Part shown: piece by piece, positions 38,338 through 45,879 of the stretch
Position numbering within the stretch: position 1 is the first letter of the stretch
How the letters are laid out: each line of letters starts with the position of its first letter
Source: JBBDJB01 sp040880125
GTDB lineage: Bacteria; Planctomycetota; Planctomycetia; Pirellulales; JBBDJB01
NCBI GenBank assembly: GCA_040880125.1
Contig: JBBDJB010000029.1
Span: 1 to 64,000, forward strand
Direction of reading: 5' to 3'
DNA: 64,000 bases
Program-made: the position numbers and the translations under genes
Notes under the pieces: generated by a model
Database searches by the model: none
Told to the model about the DNA's origin: nothing
Seen by the model: only the letters and a program-made list of their open reading frames with translations

Positions 38338-40203
38338 TTGATTGTGACGATTCGCTGTACGCTTTTTATCATCGGGCTATCCCTGACTGCTATTCCAGTC
38401 CGCGCTCAATCGGTATCGAGTGTCGCCCAGCATGCACCGGCAGACACGTATCTCGCGATTGCTAGCGGCGACGTGGCCGCGACCTGCCAGGAGTTTCAAG
38501 GCACGAGCATCGGCCAGATGCTTGCCGGGGCTGACTTTGTTCCGCTGATCGATGAGTTGCGGCGCCGCGAATCGGCCGGCCCGTTGCATCTGCGTCCGGC
38601 CTTTGGCTTCGACTGGGACGAATTGCAACAACTTCATGCTGCCGGCGGGCTGTTCATCTTTCCAATGCCTGGCGACAAGCAGGGGGCCGCCTGGATTTTT
38701 GGCGGCACTCCGTCGACGGAGGCTTCCAACCCCTGGGCATCCGCTGGGCAATATTTTCAATCGAAGGGCTTCTCACGTTCGAGCGAGCGCCGCGGCGCTG
38801 CAACACTGACGGTGTTCCGGCCGCCCCAAGACAGTTCTTACGACGAAGTGCCTGCGCAGTTTCTCGGCGATGGATTCTATGGTCTGGCAAATTCGCCAAC
38901 AGCGGCTGCAGCCGTATTGGATGTTCGGCGCAAATCGTCGCTGGCAACAACGGCAGCATGGCAACAAACTGTCTCCGAAGGCAACGCTAACGCGCCTGGA
39001 GACGGCGACGTTGCATTTGTGATACGGCCCATGGAGTTGTGGCAACTGCTGAGGCGCGCCGAGGAAGAACGGCAGGCTTCCGGCGCTGAGCCGTCCGCTC
39101 GCGAGTTGGATGTGGATGAGCCGAGTCGCGATCCGCTGGCATCGAGCCGGCGGTTGGGCTTCGGCGGAGTTACCTCTCTGGCCGGACGTGCAAGCTTTCC
39201 GGCCGAAGCGGAACTCGACTGGGGGATTCATCTTCGCGTCACCGTCGAGCAACCGCTGCCCAATGCGCTGAGGTTGCTGCAGTTCGAGTCGGGGCCGATG
39301 CCACCGCTGCCGGAGTGGATTGGCGCCGACGTGACCAGTATGAGCTTTTGGCGATGGGACTTTCCCACGGCAATGAAGGGGTACGGCAATCTGTTCGACG
39401 AAGCCAACGAGCCCGGTCCGGACGGCTTAGGGCTGTTCGAGGACATGCTCGACGGCCTGCGCGACGACCCTGAAGGCGTGCAGGTCGACCTCCGCCGCGA
39501 CGTCTTCGCGCAACTCGGCCCCACCATCTTGAACATCACGGATCGAAAGGGGGTACGCACTGAGCGGCAGCCGAACGGAGACCGCACGCTTTATGTCGTT
39601 GAAGTCCGCGACATCGAAAAGCTTTCCCAAGCATTGAGCGACTTCTACCGGGGGGACAATCGGGTCACCAGCACGCAGCAAGGTGCGTACCGGGTGTGGG
39701 ACGTGCCCGAGGGCGCGTCGCTGTTTGTCGAGGGTGAAAGCGACTCGGTTGTAAGCGTGCGGGTTTTGGCATTGGGAGAAAACCGCATGCTATTTGGCAC
39801 GGACGTCGACTTGCTGCAAACCGCTTTGACGGGCCGTTCGGACGGCGATCGGCTAAACGACGACGCCACCTGGTCGCGGCTGTGGCATTCACTGCGGGCG
39901 CGGCATGGGGACATTGCCGCCATGTGGGCGCTGGCTCGACTCGGCCAAGTGCTTGAGCCGTCGTACATCGGCGCCACATCGCAGCAGGCGAGCGACGACG
40001 AGCAGCCGCCTACTCTCACCGGCACGCTGTGGCGCATTGTGCTGTTCGGAACGGCGGACGAAGAGGCCGAAGTGCCCCTGGCAGCCGCCCCCAACTATGC
40101 CCGTGTGCGCACCTCGTTGCCTCGGGCAGGTATGGTTATCAAGCCTACCGACGGGGGCTGGACAGTTGACGTAGACGCTCAGCGCGAAGACACCGCACCT
40201 TGA
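38338..40203 (+). CDS. secreted protein of unknown function (621 residues)
   Basis: No recognised family. The N-terminus reads as a Sec signal peptide (IIGLSLTAIPVRAQ, cleavage after about residue 24). The mature part is acidic and hydrophilic, without further membrane segments. Phrases such as ADTYLAIASGD and a later ENRMLFGTDVDLLQTAL recall planctomycete periplasmic proteins of the DUF3352-like type, but I cannot confirm this. The start appears to be TTG at 38338; GTG at 38344 is an alternative. The next gene starts 13 bases after its stop and also encodes a secreted orphan, so they probably form an operon. It is divergent from the ABC/biosynthesis run. Confidence 0.7.
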   Translation: MIVTIRCTLFIIGLSLTAIPVRAQSVSSVAQHAPADTYLAIASGDVAATCQEFQGTSIGQMLAGADFVPLIDELRRRESAGPLHLRPAFGFDWDELQQLHAAGGLFIFPMPGDKQGAAWIFGGTPSTEASNPWASAGQYFQSKGFSRSSERRGAATLTVFRPPQDSSYDEVPAQFLGDGFYGLANSPTAAAAVLDVRRKSSLATTAAWQQTVSEGNANAPGDGDVAFVIRPMELWQLLRRAEEERQASGAEPSARELDVDEPSRDPLASSRRLGFGGVTSLAGRASFPAEAELDWGIHLRVTVEQPLPNALRLLQFESGPMPPLPEWIGADVTSMSFWRWDFPTAMKGYGNLFDEANEPGPDGLGLFEDMLDGLRDDPEGVQVDLRRDVFAQLGPTILNITDRKGVRTERQPNGDRTLYVVEVRDIEKLSQALSDFYRGDNRVTSTQQGAYRVWDVPEGASLFVEGESDSVVSVRVLALGENRMLFGTDVDLLQTALTGRSDGDRLNDDATWSRLWHSLRARHGDIAAMWALARLGQVLEPSYIGATSQQASDDEQPPTLTGTLWRIVLFGTADEEAEVPLAAAPNYARVRTSLPRAGMVIKPTDGGWTVDVDAQREDTAP

Positions 40204-40216
40204 CGACAGGTAGACG

Positions 40217-42352
40217 ATGCACAGCAAGCGGGTAAACCATCTGATGACTTTCCACCTGTGTGGTGCCGCCGCGGCCTGCCGCGCGCTAATCGCCGTACTG
40301 CTCGCGCCGGCCGTCGCGTCTGCACAAATCGATACGCCGGCAGCCAGGCAGGCCCGTGCGGCGCTCACCGCCGTGGGCGAAGCCTATTCACAGCGGCCGG
40401 AGTGGCCGCGTTTGTGGGAACAACTCGGACTGCCCGACGTCCAATACGAACTGCAGGCCGGCGAGTCGGGCAATCCCGCCGTGTTAGAGGCAGCCGTGCA
40501 GGTGTTGCGCTCCGGCAGCGCTGCGCGGGTCAACGATCCGCCACTTGTGCGGCTGGCCAGAACGCTCGAGATCCGGGCGCGGGACCTGACGCCGCTCCCG
40601 GCCGCCGACTGGCCTGCCGCCTGCCGGGATCAGGCCGCAGATTACGCTCCGGTGACGGACGAAGCTCTCGACGCGGGTGGCCGAGAGTTCTCGCGCCGGT
40701 TGAACCAGTTCGCCGCCTGGTTCCCAGCGGCAGCACAAAACGGCAGCTCCTGGAACGAATTCCTCTTTTGGGAAGAAACTCGTCGGCTGGCAACGCCGGA
40801 AGCGGCGGCCACGAGCGCAGCGACGCTCGATCGCCTAGAGACGCGCTGGGCCAGCGCGCCGAGCGTGTGGGATGCCGGCTTGTTGTATGAAACGTCCCTG
40901 GCGGCGCGGCAGTACATCCGGCTGCTGCGTTCGTATCAAAAGGGCGAGACCGCCCAGCAGCATGCCGCCGCATGGAACGCATTGGCCGACCAGCTCGAAG
41001 CCATGCCGGATGGTGAAACCGACACCTCGCAGGTCGCCGCGGCCGTGAACGAGCGAGAAAGCCTCGGCCAGGCCTCTCGGCTCACCGCTTCGATCCGACG
41101 CGCGCTGTCGCTGCCGAATCTCGTCCTCCACGTGCCGACCGACTGGATCGAAGAGCAACTCGCCAGCACAGTCGACGAACCCTACGAAGTCGGCGGAGTG
41201 TTTGCCGGCACGTATAGCCGCGGCAGCGGAAGAATGGTGGGCACGCTGCGCGGCATCGTGTTGCCCTCGGAGGCGGTGGGGCGGTGGCTGATGCGATTCG
41301 ACGGCACATCGACGGCGCGGACGTCCGGCTCCAGCGACCGCGTCTATGTTGCGAGCAGGGCGACAACTCGTCTGGCGGCGTTAAAGCCGTTCATGCTCGA
41401 TGCCCGTGGACTGTCGCCGGGGAATGCACTGGCCACAGCTTCCACGTCGATCCAGTACGAGCAAATTGACGCGCCGGGCATCCTTGCCATGAGGCGTAAC
41501 GCGGCGGTCCAGGAAACCTATTCACGCCGCCCCCAGGCCGAAGCCGAAAGCGCGGCCTATGCCCGCAGCTCGATTGTCGAGCAGATGAACGCCGAAGCCG
41601 ACCAGATCGCTCGCGAGTTCAACGATTCGTATCATGCACGATTTCGGGATCCGCGCGTTAAGGCGCACCGACCGAGTCCCGACGTGCGGGTACGCACGTT
41701 CAGCGGTGTGCTGCGCTGGGAATGCCGGCTGGAAGGACCACACGACTTTGCCGCCCCTACGCCACCCCCTGCGTACGAGCCCGGCAGCGAAATCGTGATG
41801 AGCCTGGCCGCCTCGGCGCTGGAAGAACAGGCGGCCGTCACGCTGGGCGGCCGCGCGATGAGCGGAGATGAAATGTCAGAGTCGCTGGGAAGTTCGCTGG
41901 TCCGTGACAGCGAAGATGGCGGCGACGATGTCCACGTCACTTTCGAACCCGACCCTTGCGACGTGAACTTCGAGGATGGCGCGGTTCACGCCCGGCTGTA
42001 CATCACCAAATTTGACGCTGGCGACGTGCAGTATCCGGCCATGACGGTCGATCTCGCCTACAGGCCCGAGGAACGGGACGGCGAGGTGGTGTTCGTCCGC
42101 CAGGGGCGGCTGCGCGTCTCTCCGCTGACACGCGAGGGCGATAATGCGCCGACGATCAGCGGACGCCAGCAGGCGCTACGCCTGGCCGTGCAGCGGAGGT
42201 TGGAGAGATTGCTTCCCGACGAACTGCGTTGGTCGGAGGCGTCGGTGCCGCTGCCTGGCGAGGGCGACGCCGTTTTACAGCTCGAGCGAGTCCGGCTTAT
42301 TGGCCCCTGGTTGCAGATGGGCCTTTCGGCCACAGTGCCCAGCGGGAGCTAG
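40217..42352 (+). CDS. secreted protein of unknown function (711 residues)
   Basis: No recognised family. The N-terminal 37 residues form a signal peptide (ALIAVLLAPAVASAQ, cleavage after ASA). The mature protein is soluble and rich in Ala, Arg and Glu. A central beta-rich part contains VFAGTYSRGSGRMVGTLRG, and the last 150 residues have alternating hydrophobic strands. No enzyme motif is visible. It follows the previous secreted gene by 13 bases. Co-expression suggests a shared envelope function, but nothing in the sequence fixes it. Confidence 0.7.
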   Translation: MHSKRVNHLMTFHLCGAAAACRALIAVLLAPAVASAQIDTPAARQARAALTAVGEAYSQRPEWPRLWEQLGLPDVQYELQAGESGNPAVLEAAVQVLRSGSAARVNDPPLVRLARTLEIRARDLTPLPAADWPAACRDQAADYAPVTDEALDAGGREFSRRLNQFAAWFPAAAQNGSSWNEFLFWEETRRLATPEAAATSAATLDRLETRWASAPSVWDAGLLYETSLAARQYIRLLRSYQKGETAQQHAAAWNALADQLEAMPDGETDTSQVAAAVNERESLGQASRLTASIRRALSLPNLVLHVPTDWIEEQLASTVDEPYEVGGVFAGTYSRGSGRMVGTLRGIVLPSEAVGRWLMRFDGTSTARTSGSSDRVYVASRATTRLAALKPFMLDARGLSPGNALATASTSIQYEQIDAPGILAMRRNAAVQETYSRRPQAEAESAAYARSSIVEQMNAEADQIAREFNDSYHARFRDPRVKAHRPSPDVRVRTFSGVLRWECRLEGPHDFAAPTPPPAYEPGSEIVMSLAASALEEQAAVTLGGRAMSGDEMSESLGSSLVRDSEDGGDDVHVTFEPDPCDVNFEDGAVHARLYITKFDAGDVQYPAMTVDLAYRPEERDGEVVFVRQGRLRVSPLTREGDNAPTISGRQQALRLAVQRRLERLLPDELRWSEASVPLPGEGDAVLQLERVRLIGPWLQMGLSATVPSGS

Positions 42353-42621
42353 TGAGGCGAGGATAGCATCGATTACCAGTGGCGGCATTTCATTGACATC
42401 TTCATGTGCCAGATGCTGCCCGGGGACCCGCTTTTCGGCAGGAATTGCCAGGCGGACGTGCCGGTCGCGCTTCTGGCCCGATGCCCCAAGGTCGATGCCC
42501 CTGAATCACTTTCGATCTCGAATGGGGAATCAACCTACGCTTCCTACCAGGGCGATCTGGCGCTTTCGATGTGCATTGGAAATTTGTGTGGCCCGAACTA
42601 GAGCCAGACGGGGGACGGAGC

Positions 42622-43464
42622 ATGAACGTGCCCCGAGCGCCGCGTAGCGCTATCGTCACAGGAAGCGCGAATGGACTTGGCCGTGCCATCGCGGTCCGGC
42701 TGGCTCGAGATGGCTGGCGACTTGCGCTGGCCGACGTTGACGATGAGGCAAATGGCGAAACGCTCGCGCTAGTGGAATCACAGGGAGGAGCTGGGCAAGT
42801 TGAGCATTTGGATGTCACCGATCCGGTGGCATGGCAGCGCCTGGTGGACCGTTTGCGCCGGGACTGGCCGACGCTCGACCTGCTCGTAAACAATGCTGGC
42901 GTTGCCACTTCCGGTCGAATCGGGGAGCACACGCTGGACAACTGGCGTTGGATAATCGACATCAATTTGTTCGGGGCCATCTATGGATGCCACCATACTG
43001 TGAACTGGATGAAGGAGAACACGCGCGGAGGGAACATTGTCAACATCGCGTCGATCGCGGCCGTAATGTGCGCTCCAGATATGGCAGCGTACAACACGAC
43101 CAAGGCGGGGTTGGTTGCGCTTTCGGAAACGCTTTACTCCGAATTGCAACCAGCTAACATCGGAGTCACCGTCGTTTGCCCTGGATTCGTGCAGACAAAT
43201 ATTCTTGATCGAGCCCGCTATCGCAGCCACGCTCAACTTGAATTTGCCGCGCAGTCGATGCGCTTCTCGCGTCTATCGGCCGACCAGTTGGCCGATCGAC
43301 TGATGCGAGCAATTGAGCGAAATGAGCTCTATCTTTTTCTACCCTTCAGCGCGCGGTGGAATTGGTGGAGCAAACGCCTCGCGCCACGGTGGTATTTGAA
43401 TGCCATTGGGCGTAGCTTTCGAAAGCTATTCTCTGGTGACGTCGCAGATCAGCGCAACGAATAG
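42622..43464 (+). CDS. short-chain dehydrogenase/reductase
   Basis: Classical SDR of 280 residues. The cofactor motif VTGSANGLGRAIA is near residues 11-23, NNAG near residue 91, and the catalytic triad lies in NIASIAA and YNTTK (YxxxK). The C-terminal extension (FLPFSARWNWWSKRLAPRWY) is aromatic and basic, as in SDRs acting on lipids at membranes. I chose the ATG at 42622 because GGGGGA precedes it and the Rossmann strand starts there; the frame is open from 42571. The substrate is unknown. It stands alone, 269 bases after the secreted pair. Confidence 0.87.
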   Translation: MNVPRAPRSAIVTGSANGLGRAIAVRLARDGWRLALADVDDEANGETLALVESQGGAGQVEHLDVTDPVAWQRLVDRLRRDWPTLDLLVNNAGVATSGRIGEHTLDNWRWIIDINLFGAIYGCHHTVNWMKENTRGGNIVNIASIAAVMCAPDMAAYNTTKAGLVALSETLYSELQPANIGVTVVCPGFVQTNILDRARYRSHAQLEFAAQSMRFSRLSADQLADRLMRAIERNELYLFLPFSARWNWWSKRLAPRWYLNAIGRSFRKLFSGDVADQRNE

Positions 43465-43662
43465 CCAGATGAATGCCGCCACCGCGACCCTCTCCGGAAT
43501 GCGGGCTGTGGGCTCCCCAAGATTTTCTTCGGATTTTATGTCCCCCCGGCGGCCGGGCTCCCGCTTGGTCAGTTAACAAGGGACGACACGACCGGCCAAA
43601 CGGCCGCGAAAAGTCGCCCAGGACCAAAACCACACGGGAAAACGAGACTCAGGAGCCCAATC

Positions 43663-44415
43663 ATGACCACTCGCAGCCGCAACACCACGATCGTCGCCGT
43701 CGCCCTTCTCGCCCTGATTACCGCCGCTCAGGCCCAGGCCGGAAACCCCTTCGACAACGTCCGCAAAGTCATCAATCACGTCGAGCACGCAGTCGGCGGC
43801 GGTTCGAACCAGATTCTGCCGTACCCGCTGCCCTATCCGCAGCCGTGCCCGACTCCCAACCCCTATCCGCAACCGCAGCCGCAGCCGTGGCCGGTTCCCG
43901 AACCGCAACCGCAGCCACAGCCCGTTCCGGCCTCCTACTTCCTCGGTGTATACACGTCGACGGTGCCGGTCGGGCAGGGCGGAGCAGTGGCCAGCGGTCC
44001 GCAGGTGCGAGTGGTCCCCGGCTACGAGCAGCAGGTCTACGGGCAGCGGGTGAACAATATTGTTCCGAATTCCCCCGCCTTCCATGCCGGCCTGGAGCCG
44101 GGCGACGTCATCATTAACGCCAATGGCTACTCGATGGATAGCGATCAGCACCTCCGGGCCGCTATTGCCGACTCGCAGGGCTACCTGGAAATGCAAATCC
44201 TCGACAGCCGCAGCGGACAGATCGTGTTGGTGGTCGCCGAGCCCGAGGCTCAAACCCCGGCCGCGTATGCTGTGAATCCTGCTCAGCCCCAGACGGGCGG
44301 CACGATTCAGCCCGCCAGCCAGCCGCAAGTTCTGCAGAGCAGCGGTCGGCAGACCCTCGGCACGCAAACGCTGCAGGGTACCGGCGGCCGTCGTCCTCCG
44401 GTTCGTCGCCGCTAA
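43663..44415 (+). CDS. secreted PDZ-domain protein with Pro/Gln-rich linker
   Basis: Small exported protein of 250 residues. A signal peptide (TTIVAVALLALITAAQAQA) is followed by a short helix, then a Pro-Gln-Tyr-rich linker near residues 52-88 (repeated PQPQ). A PDZ-like domain spans about residues 92-205, with the ligand-binding loop YFLGVYT and VPNSPAFHAGLEPGDVII. The last 45 residues are Gln/Gly-rich and end in basic PPVRRR. There is no protease domain, so it would act as a peptide-binding adaptor outside the inner membrane. GGAGCC precedes the ATG. A strong terminator follows at 44453. Confidence 0.82.
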   Translation: MTTRSRNTTIVAVALLALITAAQAQAGNPFDNVRKVINHVEHAVGGGSNQILPYPLPYPQPCPTPNPYPQPQPQPWPVPEPQPQPQPVPASYFLGVYTSTVPVGQGGAVASGPQVRVVPGYEQQVYGQRVNNIVPNSPAFHAGLEPGDVIINANGYSMDSDQHLRAAIADSQGYLEMQILDSRSGQIVLVVAEPEAQTPAAYAVNPAQPQTGGTIQPASQPQVLQSSGRQTLGTQTLQGTGGRRPPVRRR

Positions 44416-44452
44416 GCGTGAGGGCTTTCAAGCACGTTCCACTCAACGAGTC

Positions 44453-44484
44453 GCCGGTCCTTTCGAGGGCCGGCGGCTTTTTTT
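44453..44484 (+). terminator. intrinsic terminator after the PDZ gene
   Basis: An 8-bp stem (GCCGGTCC with GGGCCGGC, one G-U pair, loop TTTCGA) is followed after three bases by seven Ts (44478-44484). It lies 37 bases after the PDZ stop codon. Confidence 0.85.
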
Positions 44485-44702
44485 ATGCGCGCACAAGCTC
44501 GCGCAGGATGTGCGGTTAGGCGGATTGGAAAACATCGAAGAAATCAAAGAAACGCTGTCCCCTACGGGTGGCCGCCCTCGCTGGTTGTAGTAACGGCGGC
44601 CCGAGCGTGCTCTCGCAAAACGCACGACTGCCGCTGACTCGAACTTGCAGGTCCGGTGGAGGGCCTGGTTCACACGTCCACACAAGTACGGGGAGAATCG
44701 TC

Positions 44703-45797
44703 ATGTCTCGCAAACTACTCGCCACGATGCTGCTGGTTGGATCGCTTCACGCTGCGGCGGTACAGGCTGTCGAGCCTCGCCGTTCGCCGGCACACAGCGG
44801 CACGGGCTCCGCCGCGTCGACCGTGCTTCCGCGGTTACAGCGGGGCGCGAACGGTCAGGTGATTGCTCGCAACTGGAATCAACAAGCACAACTGGGAGGA
44901 CAACGGCCGGCGGCCCGACTTCAACCCGCGCAGCCCAGCACGAGCGTCAATCCGCAGCGACTCGCCGGGCAATATCCGCAAAACGCCTGGAAGCGCGGCG
45001 CCGGTCGATTCAAGGCGGTGAACGGCCGTGTGGTCGCTCCCCGCGCAAACCTCAACGCCGCCAATCCGAACCGCATGGCGGGCCAGTTCAATCAGAATGC
45101 CTGGAAGCGCGGCGCCGGTCGGTTCAAGGCAGTGAACGGCCGCCCGGTCGCTCCCCGAGCAAATCTCAACGCCGCCCATCCGAATCGCATGGCGGGCAAA
45201 TTCAATCAGAACGCCTGGAAGCGCGGTGCCGGTCAATTCAAGGCAGTGAATCCCAAATCGACGACACGATTGGCCGGTGGCAGCCGTGTCGGCACGGGCG
45301 CTGCGAAGAAGTTCCTCAAGAGTGCCGGGACTGCCGGTGCCGTGGTTGGAGGAGCCGGGCTGGTGGCCGGCGCGGTGTCGCAAGGTCGGCAGCTCGATGC
45401 CGATCTCCGTGCGGGTCGCATCACGCAGGCCCAGTACAATCGTGCTCAAGCGACTGGTGCCCTGAACGTCGCCGGCGGCGCACTGGCCATCAAGAAGATG
45501 AATCCTGCCAGCATGGCGATGAACGTGGCCATCGGCACCGATCCGATCAGCCTCGGCGTCGATGCTGTCGGGGATCTGATCAACGGCACCAACAACGCCC
45601 AGACATCGATCGATAATATCGGCCGCACTCTGGACGGGCATGCCAAAGGCGTGGAGAAGCTGGTGACCAATCCGTCCGGCTGGGCCCAGGACACGGGCAA
45701 GAACATTGAGAACACGGCCAAGGACGTCGGCAAAACGGTAGATAACGCGGCCAAGGACGTCGGCAACTTCGTGGGCGGCATCTTCGGCGGCAAGTAA
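44703..45797 (+). CDS. secreted repeat protein, unrecognised family
   Basis: No recognised family. From the ATG at 44703 (GGGAG seven bases upstream) it has 364 residues; the frame is open from 44568. A signal peptide (LLATMLLVGSLHAAAVQA) covers the first 22 residues. Residues 86-184 hold two full 38-residue repeats plus a third partial copy, each with the core QNAWKRGAGRFKAVNG, strongly basic. Next comes a Gly/Ala-rich hydrophobic stretch (about 204-226). The C-terminus has amphipathic KDVGKTVDN/KDVGNFVGG repeats ending GGIFGGK. The basic repeats and hydrophobic tail suggest binding to an anionic surface such as DNA, polysaccharide or membrane, but that is only inference. Confidence 0.75.
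   Translation: MSRKLLATMLLVGSLHAAAVQAVEPRRSPAHSGTGSAASTVLPRLQRGANGQVIARNWNQQAQLGGQRPAARLQPAQPSTSVNPQRLAGQYPQNAWKRGAGRFKAVNGRVVAPRANLNAANPNRMAGQFNQNAWKRGAGRFKAVNGRPVAPRANLNAAHPNRMAGKFNQNAWKRGAGQFKAVNPKSTTRLAGGSRVGTGAAKKFLKSAGTAGAVVGGAGLVAGAVSQGRQLDADLRAGRITQAQYNRAQATGALNVAGGALAIKKMNPASMAMNVAIGTDPISLGVDAVGDLINGTNNAQTSIDNIGRTLDGHAKGVEKLVTNPSGWAQDTGKNIENTAKDVGKTVDNAAKDVGNFVGGIFGGK
44958..45251 (+). repeat. 114-bp tandem repeats (2 full, 1 partial)
   Basis: Units start at 44958, 45072 and 45186 and encode 38 residues each, the third stopping after about 22. Copies are nearly identical at DNA and protein level (RMAGQFNQNAWKRGAGRFK type). The period is a multiple of three, so copy-number change keeps the frame. 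Confidence 0.9.
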
Positions 45798-45830
45798 AAC
45801 CCCTGCAGCCTCCGGCGCTGAATGATTCGA

Positions 45831-45868
45831 GGGAGCCGCTTCCACCGGAGGCGGCTCCCTTCGTTTCG
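45831..45868. terminator. terminator between convergent repeat-protein and kinase genes
   Basis: GGGAGCCGC (45831-45839) pairs with GCGGCTCCC (45851-45859), with an extra inner TCC/GGA. The T-rich tail TTCGTTTCG follows on the plus strand. It lies between two convergent genes and could serve both. Confidence 0.7.
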
Positions 45869-45879
45869 TGTTTGCGCGG

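Noticed and set aside
44958..45251. CRISPR-like array
   Set aside because: The 114-bp repeats are contiguous, in frame and coding, with no spacers.
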